Source: CAIJMU01 sp035530275
GTDB taxonomy: Bacteria > Spirochaetota > Spirochaetia > Treponematales > Rectinemataceae
Reading direction: 5' to 3'
Assembly: GCA_035530275.1 (NCBI GenBank)
Contig: DATKVC010000004.1
Span: 39,291 to 103,290 of the forward strand
Length of the DNA: 64,000 nucleotides
Made by a program: the position numbers and the translations under genes
Part shown: in pieces, positions 34,294 through 42,754 of the stretch
How positions within the stretch are numbered: position 1 is the first letter of the stretch
How the letters are laid out: each line of letters starts with the position of its first letter
Notes under the pieces: generated by a model
Seen by the model: the letters and a program-made list of their open reading frames with translations, nothing else
Database searches by the model: none
What the model was told of the DNA's origin: nothing

Positions 34294-35331
34294 TCAATTC
34301 CTGGGGGCCGTTGCCGGATCGAGGGCCTTGGAACCTTTGAAAACAAAGAAATAGGCGTCAGTCGCTCCCGAGAAGGCATCATTGCCCACTCTGCCGAGGG
34401 TCTGACCCTTGACGACCCGATCGCCGACCCTGACATCGATGCGTCTATTCCCTCCATATACATAGATGAGGCCCGAGGAAGTCTGGACGAATACAACCGA
34501 ACCGAATCCTCGATAGGGTCCCGCGGATACGACAAGGCCATTGGTTACGGAATGAACGGCCGATCCCTCCGAACTCCTTATGGCAATTCCGAAGACCTTG
34601 CCGTCGAGATAGCGGACGGCGCCTGAACAGGGAAGATCTGCCGAAGCGAGGATCGCGCTCGATGCAGGCGTGGGCGGACGAGCCTCGGGCAAATCGGTCG
34701 CATTGGACAGGGGCTTCGGGGCGGCGGGACCAGGGGAGGGATCGGTCTTGGCCACAGATTGAGCCTGCGAATCCCCCGACTTGGACAGGGTCGGGGAGCC
34801 CGAATTCGGATGGGAGGTTGAAGCGGAAGAAGCTGAAGCGCCGGCGCTCGCGCCGGTACCCGGAGATCCGGTCGATGAGGGGGCCGCGCCCGACGGCAGG
34901 ATGAGGATATCGCCCACGTGAATGACGGCAGTGTCCGAAAGGCCGTTGAGTCTGCGAAGCTCCTTGACCGTAGTACTCGCCGCCCTGGCGATTCCGAAGA
35001 GGGTTTCGCCTTTTGCGACGCGATGGATGGAGGGTATCAGCAGGCGCTGGCCTACCCTGAGCAGGGAGGGGTCCGTGATGCCATTCGCTTCTTGGAGAGC
35101 GCTCGCGCTGAGCCCATAGGATCGAGCCAGCGAATAGATGGTCTCGCCCTGCACGATCACATGCCACTGACTCTCTCCGGCGAGAAGGGGGGAAGTCCCG
35201 AGGACAATAAAGAAGAAGGCCAATGACAGGGCTTTTTGCCCTCCCCCGCGGCGGGCAAAGCATAATGCGGCGGCTCGTCGAGGCGACGCTTCGCGGCGCC
35301 CCTCCGCGCAGGTATTCGGTTCGCAGGACAT
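34294..35331 (-). CDS. LysM/degenerate M23 (NlpD-like) cell-wall protein
   Basis: A 345-residue secreted protein. A hydrophobic segment (ALSLAFFFIVLGTSPLLAG, about 34-52) acts as signal. Two LysM domains follow ('WHVIVQGETIYSLARSYGLSASALQEANGITDPSLLRVGQRLLIPS' and 'HRVAKGETLFGIARAASTTVKELRRLNGLSDTAVIHVGDILILPS'), then a Ser/Ala/Pro linker and a LytM-like domain. In the latter, active-site positions seem lost: 'GLIYVYGGNRRI' replaces the usual Tyr-x-His-Leu motif and 'DAYFFVFKG' replaces HxHFE. It is therefore likely a non-catalytic activator of amidases, as NlpD and EnvC are. The gene precedes the sigma-factor gene by about 200 bases. Confidence 0.87.
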   Translation of the reverse strand: MSCEPNTCAEGRREASPRRAAALCFARRGGGQKALSLAFFFIVLGTSPLLAGESQWHVIVQGETIYSLARSYGLSASALQEANGITDPSLLRVGQRLLIPSIHRVAKGETLFGIARAASTTVKELRRLNGLSDTAVIHVGDILILPSGAAPSSTGSPGTGASAGASASSASTSHPNSGSPTLSKSGDSQAQSVAKTDPSPGPAAPKPLSNATDLPEARPPTPASSAILASADLPCSGAVRYLDGKVFGIAIRSSEGSAVHSVTNGLVVSAGPYRGFGSVVFVQTSSGLIYVYGGNRRIDVRVGDRVVKGQTLGRVGNDAFSGATDAYFFVFKGSKALDPATAPRN

Positions 35332-35352
35332 CCTGAGGTTTATATCGGAAGT

Positions 35353-36174
35353 TTACCCGCTGGTATCAAGCCACTTCCTCGCCTCGGCGATGGATCGCGA
35401 AAGGACGACGATATGGAACTCGCCCTTCGCCTTGTCGATTTCGGCGGAAAGCCGATCGCCGGGGAAGCGCCTCCGAATATCGTTCCGCGCTCTGCCGATG
35501 AGGACGCTCGCCTCATCGTCGACGGTCTCCTTCGCCGAGGGAATCACGATGGAGGCGAGGAGCCACGCAGCGAGAAGGGCGAGGATCGGATCGCGGGCAC
35601 TGGCCCCCTCGAGGAGATGCGCGCGAGCCTCGATTATCTTGCGCTGAAGCACGAGGGAGAAGGCGTAGCCGAAACGAAGCCATTCCCAGTCGTCCACGTC
35701 GCGCTTGCCGAGGAGGGGCGCGAAGAACGCCTCGGCCGCGGCGGATTCGCCCTTCAGTATGCGGACGAAGCCGAAAACGACGGCGGTCTTTCGCAGGAGC
35801 CTCGGCCTGCGAGCCTTGAGCTCGTCCTCGAGCTTCGCGAAAGCGTCCACATCGCCCTGGATGAACCATGTGTCCACCAGATAGCGCACTTCGAGACTGC
35901 CATAGCGGTGCTTGACGAAGATTCTTTCGACGAGATGGGCGGACAACCCATCCCAGTCTTCCTTTTCGAAGTACGAGAAGACCCTACGGTTGGCGAGGAA
36001 GAAGCCATTGAGCACGGCGAGGAGGACGACGAAAAGGAGGGCGAGATACCAGGATCCCTTCCAGAAGGCGAGGGTATAGTCCCAGCCGAGAAGGGCGAGG
36101 GGAAGGAAGAAGACAAAGAGGAAGGAGACGACGATAATGGCGTTGAAAAGAAGGTAAATTGTCCTAAATTTCAT
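35353..36174 (-). CDS. Membrane-anchored helical-repeat protein, function unknown
   Basis: A 273-residue protein with two transmembrane helices at the N-terminus (about 7-30 and 42-62, 'YLLFNAIIVVSFLFVFFLPLALLGW' and 'WYLALLFVVLLAVLNGFFLA'). The remainder is predicted cytoplasmic and all-helical, with TPR-like character ('YFEKEDWDGLSAHLVERIFVKHRYGSLEVRYLVDTWFIQGDVDAFAKLEDELKARRPRLLRK'). AGGAG lies nine bases before the ATG, with a TATAGT-like -10 element just upstream. It ends 21 bases before the LysM gene and may be co-transcribed with it and the sigma factor. I recognise no named family. Confidence 0.72.
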   Translation of the reverse strand: MKFRTIYLLFNAIIVVSFLFVFFLPLALLGWDYTLAFWKGSWYLALLFVVLLAVLNGFFLANRRVFSYFEKEDWDGLSAHLVERIFVKHRYGSLEVRYLVDTWFIQGDVDAFAKLEDELKARRPRLLRKTAVVFGFVRILKGESAAAEAFFAPLLGKRDVDDWEWLRFGYAFSLVLQRKIIEARAHLLEGASARDPILALLAAWLLASIVIPSAKETVDDEASVLIGRARNDIRRRFPGDRLSAEIDKAKGEFHIVVLSRSIAEARKWLDTSG

Positions 36175-36246
36175 TTATCTTCGCTCCTATACTATACTAG
36201 CAGGCACGGAATCACCGGAGTTTAGGCGAGGGCAATCGAGGGGTCA

Positions 36247-37407
36247 ATGGGTTCAAGCATGAAGTCAATCGCGCATAGGGATCTTCGTCAGAACGGCTTT
36301 TTCACGAAGCCGCTCTTCCTCGACAAGGGCTTCGTTCTCCTGTCTCCCGAAACTCCAATCCCGCAGGAAATGGTCAATCGTCTCGCGAAATGGGGATTTC
36401 GAGAGGTCTTCACGGAAGGCGACCTCGTCGAAAACATACTGAACGCCGACGACGCGGGAAGCGCAGAGCAGGATAGCGGAATCATCGTCGCCGAGGGGGT
36501 CGGCGACAAGGAAGTCCTGGCTTCGATGCAGGGCTACCTGGAAGGCTACATCTCCTTCGTCGACAATCTCTATAGCCGCTTCGTCACCAACTCGGAACTC
36601 AAATACCCGGACATCATGGACAGGATGCGCCAGCTCTGCGAAATTCTCGCCGAGAATCGCCGCTTCGTGCTCAGGGCCCTTTCCCTCATCCCGCCTAATC
36701 GGAACTATCTCATCTCGCACGCCGTCAACACCTCGATCGTTTCCATTCTCGTCGGTACCACCCTGAAGATGCCGACCGCCCGCCTCATGGAGCTGGGCGC
36801 CGCGGCAGTGCTCCACGAGATAGGCATGGTCAAATTGCCTTCGAACCTCTTCATGACGAACCGCCAGCTCTCGGTCGAGGAGAAGCGCCGGATTACGGCC
36901 CACACGGTGCTCGGCTACACGGTGCTCAAGGAGCTCCAGGTTCCGCTCGCCGTCCAGCTGGCCGCCCTCGAACATCATGAGAGAGTCAATTCCACCGGAT
37001 ATCCCCGGGGCATGAACGGCGATCACATATCGCTCTACGCCAAGATCATCGCCGTAGCCTGTTCCTACGACGCGGTGACGGCGGCCCGTCCCCATAGGGA
37101 AGGCAAGGAGAGTCACGAGGGAATCCTCGACCTCCTCCGCAACGAGGGAAAGCAATACGACGACGCCATCATCAGGGCCCTCGTCCTCACCCTCTCGATC
37201 TATCCGATCGGCAGCCACGTGATGTTGTCCAACGGCAACAAGGCTGTGGTGATCGACACCCAGCCCGATAACCCCAGGTTTCCCCTCGTGCAAATCATCG
37301 GGGCGGTCAATCCCGATGGAACCGAAGTCAAGATCAAGACCGCCGAGGAAGGGGTGAAGATACTGAGAGCCCTCGCGAAGGAAGAAATGGCCGCTCTTCG
37401 CCACTAA
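36247..37407 (+). CDS. HD-GYP-like protein with altered HD motif
   Basis: A 386-residue soluble protein with a C-terminal HD-GYP-type domain (about 150-330). The expected metal-ligand pattern is partly changed: His158 (SHAVN), His190-Glu191 in 'LHEIGMVKLP' where HDxGK is usual, His219 (TAHTVLGY), His243-His244-Glu245 and GYP at 251-253 ('EHHERVNSTGYPRG'). The N-terminal 100 residues contain a short 'LDKGFVLLSPETPIPQEMVNRLAKWGFREVFTEGD' motif found in front of several HD-GYP proteins. Active members hydrolyse cyclic di-GMP; the Asp-to-Glu and Lys-to-Met changes may reduce or alter that. GAGGGG lies only three bases before this ATG, so the ATG at 36259 could be the true start. Confidence 0.82.
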   Translation: MGSSMKSIAHRDLRQNGFFTKPLFLDKGFVLLSPETPIPQEMVNRLAKWGFREVFTEGDLVENILNADDAGSAEQDSGIIVAEGVGDKEVLASMQGYLEGYISFVDNLYSRFVTNSELKYPDIMDRMRQLCEILAENRRFVLRALSLIPPNRNYLISHAVNTSIVSILVGTTLKMPTARLMELGAAAVLHEIGMVKLPSNLFMTNRQLSVEEKRRITAHTVLGYTVLKELQVPLAVQLAALEHHERVNSTGYPRGMNGDHISLYAKIIAVACSYDAVTAARPHREGKESHEGILDLLRNEGKQYDDAIIRALVLTLSIYPIGSHVMLSNGNKAVVIDTQPDNPRFPLVQIIGAVNPDGTEVKIKTAEEGVKILRALAKEEMAALRH

Positions 37408-37525
37408 GGTCGGCCTGCGACAAGGAGGAGCTCCTCGGTACGATCGGAGCTATTCCCCTTCGCGCCGCCTTCTTGCTAGTATCTTTCGACGAATCTACCC
37501 AACTGCATTCATTCAAGGAGTCATC

Positions 37526-39208
37526 ATGGAGCCCTCCCCCCTCCAGAAGACGCGCTACGCGTATCGGCCGAAGCTGCCTTCTTCCCTCTCCGGCCCCATC
37601 GAGAAACTCGCCTGCGATAGGCTCGCGCCGGCTTTGCCCGATACGGATCGCGACGAACTCCGCGGGCTTTTTCCGAGGACTTTCGGCAAGCCGGCCGTCA
37701 TGCTCGGCTCGGGCAAGGCCGAGGTCGAGTCGGCCAAGAAGGCTCGCACGATCGGCATCATACTTTCGGGCGGTCCGGCTCCCGGCGGCCACAATGTCAT
37801 CGCGGGCATTTTCGACGCGCTCAAGGCAGCCAATCCCGCCTCGCGGATGATCGGCTTCCGCGGCGGCCCCGGCGGTCTCGTCGAAGACAAGTCGATGGAG
37901 ATCGACGCCGCCCTCGTGGACCGTTACAGGAACACCGGCGGCTTCGACATGATCGGATCCGGGCGGACGAAGATCGAGACGCCGGAGCAGTTCGAACGAG
38001 CCCTCCAGACGGCGAAGAAGCGCGGACTGGACGCCGTGGTCGTGGTCGGAGGCGACGACTCGAACACGAACGCGGCCGTCCTCGCCGAATTTTTCGCCGA
38101 CCGCGGCGAAGCGATCTCGGTGATCGGCGTCCCCAAGACCATCGACGGAGACCTCAAGAGCGCGATGGTCGAGAGCTCCTTCGGTTTCGACACGGCGACG
38201 AAACTCTATTCGGAACTCGCGGGCAACATCGCCCGCGACGCGGCCTCCGGCCGCAAATACTGGCACTTCATCAAGCTGATGGGACGCTCGGCCTCCCACA
38301 TCACCCTCGAATGCGCCCTCCAGGTCAGGCCCAACGTCGCCATAATTTCAGAGGAGGTGGAGGCGAAGCGCCTCGGCCTCTCGCAGATCGTGGGCACGAT
38401 CGCGGACTCGGTCGCCGGTCGTTCGGCCAAGGGCGAGAACTTCGGCATCGTCCTCGTACCGGAGGGGCTCCTCGAGTTCGTACCCGAGATCAAGGTCCTC
38501 ATCGACGAGTTGAACGAAATCCTCGCCGCGGACGAGGAGGCCTTCAAGGCCCTCTCCAACGACCATCAGCGCGTCGCCTTCGTCCTCGAGCGCCTCGACC
38601 ACGAATCCAAGGCCGTCTTCGAGCACCTGCCTGAGGACATCCAGGCCCAGCTCCTCTGGGACCGCGATCCTCACGGCAACGTGCAGTTCTCGCGTATCGA
38701 GACGGAGAAGCTCCTCGCCGAGATGGTGGGCAGGAGGCTCGCCCTCTACACGAAGGAAGGCGATTATTCGGGCAAGTACGACTTCCAAACGCACTTCCTC
38801 GGCTACGAGGGTCGCTGCGCCTTCCCCTCCAATTTCGACGCCGACTACTGCTACTCCCTCGGCTATACAGCCTTCGGCCTCGTGGCCGCGGATCTCTCGG
38901 GCTACCTCTCCTCGGTGCGCAATCTGGCGGCCCCGGCCGCCGAATGGGTCGCGGGGGGTCTCCCCCTCGTGTCCTTGATGAACATCGAGCGCCGCCACGG
39001 CCAGGACAAACCCGTCATCCGAAAGGCCCTCGTCGATCTCGAAGGCGCGCCGTTCAAGACCTTCGCCGCGGCTCGCGACGCCTGGGCCCAGTCCTCGGAC
39101 TACCGCGTGCCGGGGGGCATCCAGTATTTCGGGCCCGCCGAGGTCGCCGACGTCGTCACGGAGACCTTGAAGCTGGAGCGAAAGTCGGGCGCTCAGGGAG
39201 CCCGATGA
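37526..39208 (+). CDS. pfp: Pyrophosphate-dependent 6-phosphofructokinase, long form
   Basis: Catalyses reversible PPi-dependent phosphorylation of fructose 6-phosphate in glycolysis. At 560 residues it is the long type seen in spirochaetes and plants. Visible motifs are 'IGIILSGGPAPGGHNVIAGIFDAL' (about 76-99), the PPi-specific GGDDSNTN (175-182), PKTIDGDL with the catalytic Asp (203-210), 'KYWHFIKLMGRSASHITLECALQ' and 'GYEGRCAFPSNFDADYCYSLGY'. The Asp pair in GGDD in place of GGDG marks PPi rather than ATP as donor. It begins the long plus-strand gene cluster after the HD-GYP gene and overlaps the next gene by ATGA. Confidence 0.95.
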   Translation: MEPSPLQKTRYAYRPKLPSSLSGPIEKLACDRLAPALPDTDRDELRGLFPRTFGKPAVMLGSGKAEVESAKKARTIGIILSGGPAPGGHNVIAGIFDALKAANPASRMIGFRGGPGGLVEDKSMEIDAALVDRYRNTGGFDMIGSGRTKIETPEQFERALQTAKKRGLDAVVVVGGDDSNTNAAVLAEFFADRGEAISVIGVPKTIDGDLKSAMVESSFGFDTATKLYSELAGNIARDAASGRKYWHFIKLMGRSASHITLECALQVRPNVAIISEEVEAKRLGLSQIVGTIADSVAGRSAKGENFGIVLVPEGLLEFVPEIKVLIDELNEILAADEEAFKALSNDHQRVAFVLERLDHESKAVFEHLPEDIQAQLLWDRDPHGNVQFSRIETEKLLAEMVGRRLALYTKEGDYSGKYDFQTHFLGYEGRCAFPSNFDADYCYSLGYTAFGLVAADLSGYLSSVRNLAAPAAEWVAGGLPLVSLMNIERRHGQDKPVIRKALVDLEGAPFKTFAAARDAWAQSSDYRVPGGIQYFGPAEVADVVTETLKLERKSGAQGAR

Positions 39209-41871
39209 GGGTCCTGAGGCCCATTCTCCGCAGGATCGGCCAGCTCTTCCGCCCCTCGAAAGACGCCGGAGCGCCGGGGGAAGGCCCGGTGGAGGAACTC
39301 TGGAGCCCCGATCGCCTCGAGGCGAAGGCCGGGCGCTTCGCCTCCGAGCGGGGAGGGACCTGGGAGGCGGCCTGGCGCGAAGGACGGCTGGATCTCGAGC
39401 TGTCGAAAGCCGGCCTCCTCGCCTGGTCCTCGGAGGAATCTCATATATACGACGATTTTTTCGCGGAGATCGGGCTCGCCTTCCCTCCCGGAGACGATTA
39501 TGTCGCCGCGGGATTGATGTTCCGCCAGGCGGAGGACGACGACTTCTACCTCCTCCTCCTCTCGTCCAAGGGCCATGTCAGGCTCGATGTGGTCTTCAAC
39601 GGCACCCCGAGACCCCTCGTGGGCTGGACGGAGATACCGTCTCGACAGGCAGCCCCGAGGGCGCCGGCCTCCCTCGGCCTCATCGCCCAGGGAAGCCGCT
39701 TCGTCGTCCTCGTCGACGGGGAGTGGGTCGCGGAGGCGGAAGACGAGACGAACAAGGTCGGGAGCCTCGCCTTCGCGGCGAGAACCTTCGAGACCGCGAA
39801 CGGCTCGCTCCTCCGCTTTTCCCTCACCTCCATACTCGTCGAGTCGCGAAAGGTGGAGGTCGAGGCGCTCCGGCGCAGGTTCACCCTCGCGCAGGCGCCC
39901 GACGACGGGGCGCGGAGACGGCTCGCAGAAACATTTATCGCAATTGGTCATTTCTTGCCGGCGGCGACCCAGATGGGCAAGATCGCCAAGAGGAGGCCCC
40001 TCTCGGCCGACGAGCTCCTCCTCAAGGCCGAGATCGAACTCAGGCTCGGCCTCCTCGACGACGCGGCGAAGACCCTGGACGCCTCGCTCGCCCTCGACGG
40101 CGGCAGGGCCGAGGCCGTGCTCGAAAAGGCCAACCTCCTCTATCAGCGCAGCCTCTTTCCCGAGCTCAGGGCTTTTGTCGAGGCCCTTCCCCTCGACTTT
40201 GCCTCGAACGCGAGGATAGCACTCCTCCTCGGCCACGCACTCTCCAATCTCGGCGATTGGGCGGCCGCGGCCGCTGCCTACCAGAGAGCCGTCGACCTCG
40301 ACCCCGCAGAGCCCCTGCTCCGGAAAAACGCGGCCAGGGCCCTCGAAATGGCCGGCGACCTCGAGGCTGCCGCCGCGGCCTGGCTCGAGGCCGGAAAGGG
40401 TTTTTTCGCCTCCGAGGAAGGCGATGAATTGGCCCTCGCCGAAGCAAACCTCGCCCGCCTCGACAAGGCCGCGAACAAGAGAAGGGCCGGATCGAAGGCC
40501 GACCTTCCGAAGTCCCTGCCCATCGGCAACCGGCATGGGACTCTCAAGGCCCGCTCCCTCTTTCTCGCGAAAAAGACGAAGGAAGCCCTCGCTCTCGCCG
40601 AAGACCTCATCGAGGAAGGAAGCTCGGACCCCGTCCTCTTCTATCTCGCGGGGCTTATCCGCGCGCAGAGGGGCGAGAGGGAGAAGGCGGCCGCCCATTA
40701 CGAAGGCGCATGCAGGCTCGCGCCCGACGAGGCCCTATTCGCCTGGAGGCGCGCGGAGAACCTCTGGCTCCTCGGTTCTCCCGAGGCTCGCGAGGTCGTC
40801 GAAAAGGCCCTCGACAGCCACCCCGGGGACGGATGGACCCTCAACCTCGCGGCGAGGATGGACCTGGAGCTCCTGGCCGAGGCGAGAGAAGATCGGGTAC
40901 AAGCGGCGCAGGCGCCATCTGGAGGCGAGGGGCAGGGTCCGAACGAGAACCCCGACACGCCTGACCTCGCCGAGCGCATTCGCGGAAGGTTGGAGGCAGC
41001 TATAGCGGCCCTGCCCGCGGAAAAGGCGCCGGTCTTCAATCTCTCCGAATTCCTATCCATCGAAGGGCGACATGAGGAGGCCCTCGCCCTCCTCTCCCGC
41101 TTCGACGAGGATGCCGAGGCGCGCAATCAAGCGGGCAACGTCCGCGCGCGGGAGGGACAGCGATGCGGGGCGAGGGGGGAGGAAGAAGCCGCCGAAGGCC
41201 ATTACCTGGCCGCCGAGCGCGACTACCGTGCCGCGATCGGCCTCGAACCGGATAGGGGCGAGTACCGTGAGAACCTCGCGAGCCTTTATGTCGAACTCGG
41301 TCGCTGGACGGATGCCGAGGAGGAACTGCGGCGCATCCTCTCCGGATCGCCCGGTCCCAGGACCTATCTCCTTGCGGGCAACCTCGCGGAAAGGCTCGGC
41401 GACTGGCCACGGGCCGAGGCGACCTACCGCGTGGGCCTCGACGGTTTTGCCGGGGATCGCGGCCTCCTTACGGCCCTCGGCAGGCTCTGGGTGCTTCGCC
41501 GCGACTGGCCGAAGGCCCGCGATTGCGCCTCGAAGCTCGCAGCTACTTCCCCATCCTCGGCCCTCAGGCTCGAAAGGGAAATCCTCGAAGCCTCGACCGA
41601 CAGCCTGGCCTGCTCTTCCTGCGGAAGGACCTGGCGAGTGCCGCGCGATCTGCCGGCCCAAAGCGGAGCGAATATTCGGGGCATGCCGCCCGACGAGGCG
41701 CCCGCGGGTTCCTGCCCTACCTGCGGCAAGGTCTACTGCATCGCTTGCGCGAAGGAGCAGCTCGTCGACAATCGCTTCACCTGCCCCGAAAACGGGGAAT
41801 TCCTCAAGCTGTCCGACAATCGCCTCCGCTGGCTGGTCCGAGAGGCTATGAGAAACCGAGGGACGGGCTAA
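39205..41871 (+). CDS. Jelly-roll/TPR/zinc-ribbon protein, function unknown
   Basis: An 888-residue protein starting at the ATG that overlaps the pfp stop codon (ATGA). Residues about 25-220 look like a concanavalin-type jelly roll ('LDLELSKAGLLAWSSEESHIYDDFFAEIGLAFPPGDDYVAAGLMFRQAEDDDFYLLLLSSKGHVRLDV...SRFVVLVDGEWVAEAEDE'). A long TPR array follows (about 230-790; 'LLLKAEIELRLGLLDDAAKTLDASLALDGGRAEAVLEKANLLYQRS', 'AAYQRAVDLDPAEPLLRKNAARALEMAGDLEAA'). The C-terminus has cysteines at 803, 806, 837, 840, 845, 848 and 860 in CxxC pairs, a likely zinc-binding module. No signal peptide is evident, so it should be cytoplasmic. This combination is one I do not recognise; a scaffolding role is a guess. 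Confidence 0.82.
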   Translation: MRVLRPILRRIGQLFRPSKDAGAPGEGPVEELWSPDRLEAKAGRFASERGGTWEAAWREGRLDLELSKAGLLAWSSEESHIYDDFFAEIGLAFPPGDDYVAAGLMFRQAEDDDFYLLLLSSKGHVRLDVVFNGTPRPLVGWTEIPSRQAAPRAPASLGLIAQGSRFVVLVDGEWVAEAEDETNKVGSLAFAARTFETANGSLLRFSLTSILVESRKVEVEALRRRFTLAQAPDDGARRRLAETFIAIGHFLPAATQMGKIAKRRPLSADELLLKAEIELRLGLLDDAAKTLDASLALDGGRAEAVLEKANLLYQRSLFPELRAFVEALPLDFASNARIALLLGHALSNLGDWAAAAAAYQRAVDLDPAEPLLRKNAARALEMAGDLEAAAAAWLEAGKGFFASEEGDELALAEANLARLDKAANKRRAGSKADLPKSLPIGNRHGTLKARSLFLAKKTKEALALAEDLIEEGSSDPVLFYLAGLIRAQRGEREKAAAHYEGACRLAPDEALFAWRRAENLWLLGSPEAREVVEKALDSHPGDGWTLNLAARMDLELLAEAREDRVQAAQAPSGGEGQGPNENPDTPDLAERIRGRLEAAIAALPAEKAPVFNLSEFLSIEGRHEEALALLSRFDEDAEARNQAGNVRAREGQRCGARGEEEAAEGHYLAAERDYRAAIGLEPDRGEYRENLASLYVELGRWTDAEEELRRILSGSPGPRTYLLAGNLAERLGDWPRAEATYRVGLDGFAGDRGLLTALGRLWVLRRDWPKARDCASKLAATSPSSALRLEREILEASTDSLACSSCGRTWRVPRDLPAQSGANIRGMPPDEAPAGSCPTCGKVYCIACAKEQLVDNRFTCPENGEFLKLSDNRLRWLVREAMRNRGTG

Positions 41872-41967
41872 ACCAGACGCTATATTGTGCAATCCCTCGC
41901 TTCACGGTAAACTTTGGCCTGCCCCGGCAGTCGCGGGGCCAGCGTCGAAGGGGCAGGTCCGGATCCA

Positions 41968-42738
41968 ATGAGAGCTTTTCTTCACCGTCGGTTTTTCGCT
42001 ATCGCATTTATGGCGATTTTGACGAGTCTCGCCGCGCTTTCGGCCCAAGGCACGGCTCCCGCCACGACGACGGGAAGCGCGCCGACAGCCGCCCAGGAAG
42101 CCGCCTCGAACATCACCACCGCCGATCAATACTTTCAACAGGTTTCCGATCGCTACGAACAGATCAAGGACTATTCCTGCAAACTGTCGATCACCTCGGC
42201 CAAGACCTCGATGGAGGGCAACCTGATTTACCGGGCCCCCTCCCTGCTCAGGATCGATTTTTCCTCGCCGGCCGGGCAGGTGATAGCCTTCGACGGACAG
42301 ACCCTCCAAGTCTATATTCCCGAATATCAGGCCGTGCTTTCCCAGAGCGTCGACGCGAGTTCCGGAGGCTCCGGAGCGGGGGCCGGCCTCGCGACGCGGG
42401 AAGGCCTCAAGATGATGAAGCGCAATTACGGCATCGCCTTCGAGACCAGCCCCGATCCGGTGATCCTCGCCGGCACCACCGAAAAGGTGATCCGCCTCAT
42501 CCTGACGCGGAAGACTGTCGCGGAAGGCTTCAAGACCATCATCGTATCGGTGTCGGCCGACTCGAAACTCATCCGCCGGCTCGAAGGGACGACACTGGCC
42601 AGCGAAACCTTCACCTTCGATTTCGTCGGCATCAAGCTGAACCAGAACATCCCGGAGAATCGTTTCATCTACGATTCACCCGCATCCGCAAACGTTTACA
42701 ACAATTTCCTTTTCAATTCTGCCGGCTCCGGCAATTGA
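41968..42738 (+). CDS. LolA-like outer-membrane lipoprotein carrier
   Basis: A 256-residue periplasmic protein. The start at 41968 gives a clean signal peptide (MRAFLHRRFFAIAFMAILTSLAALSAQG); the frame is open 18 codons further upstream. After an Ala/Thr-rich linker the LolA fold is seen: 'FQQVSDRYEQIKDYSCKLSITSAKTSMEGNLIYRAPSLLRIDFSSPAGQVIAFDGQTLQVYIPEYQAVLSQSV' and 'IILTRKTVAEGFKTIIVSVSADSKLIRRLEGTTLASETFTFDFVGIKLNQNIPENRFIYDSPASANVYNNFLF'. LolA shuttles lipoproteins across the periplasm. This copy sits in the rodZ-like/rimO cluster, away from the LolCDE-like operon, so it is the better candidate for the general lipoprotein carrier. Confidence 0.85.
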   Translation: MRAFLHRRFFAIAFMAILTSLAALSAQGTAPATTTGSAPTAAQEAASNITTADQYFQQVSDRYEQIKDYSCKLSITSAKTSMEGNLIYRAPSLLRIDFSSPAGQVIAFDGQTLQVYIPEYQAVLSQSVDASSGGSGAGAGLATREGLKMMKRNYGIAFETSPDPVILAGTTEKVIRLILTRKTVAEGFKTIIVSVSADSKLIRRLEGTTLASETFTFDFVGIKLNQNIPENRFIYDSPASANVYNNFLFNSAGSGN

Positions 42739-42754
42739 TCGAAGGACGACGAAC

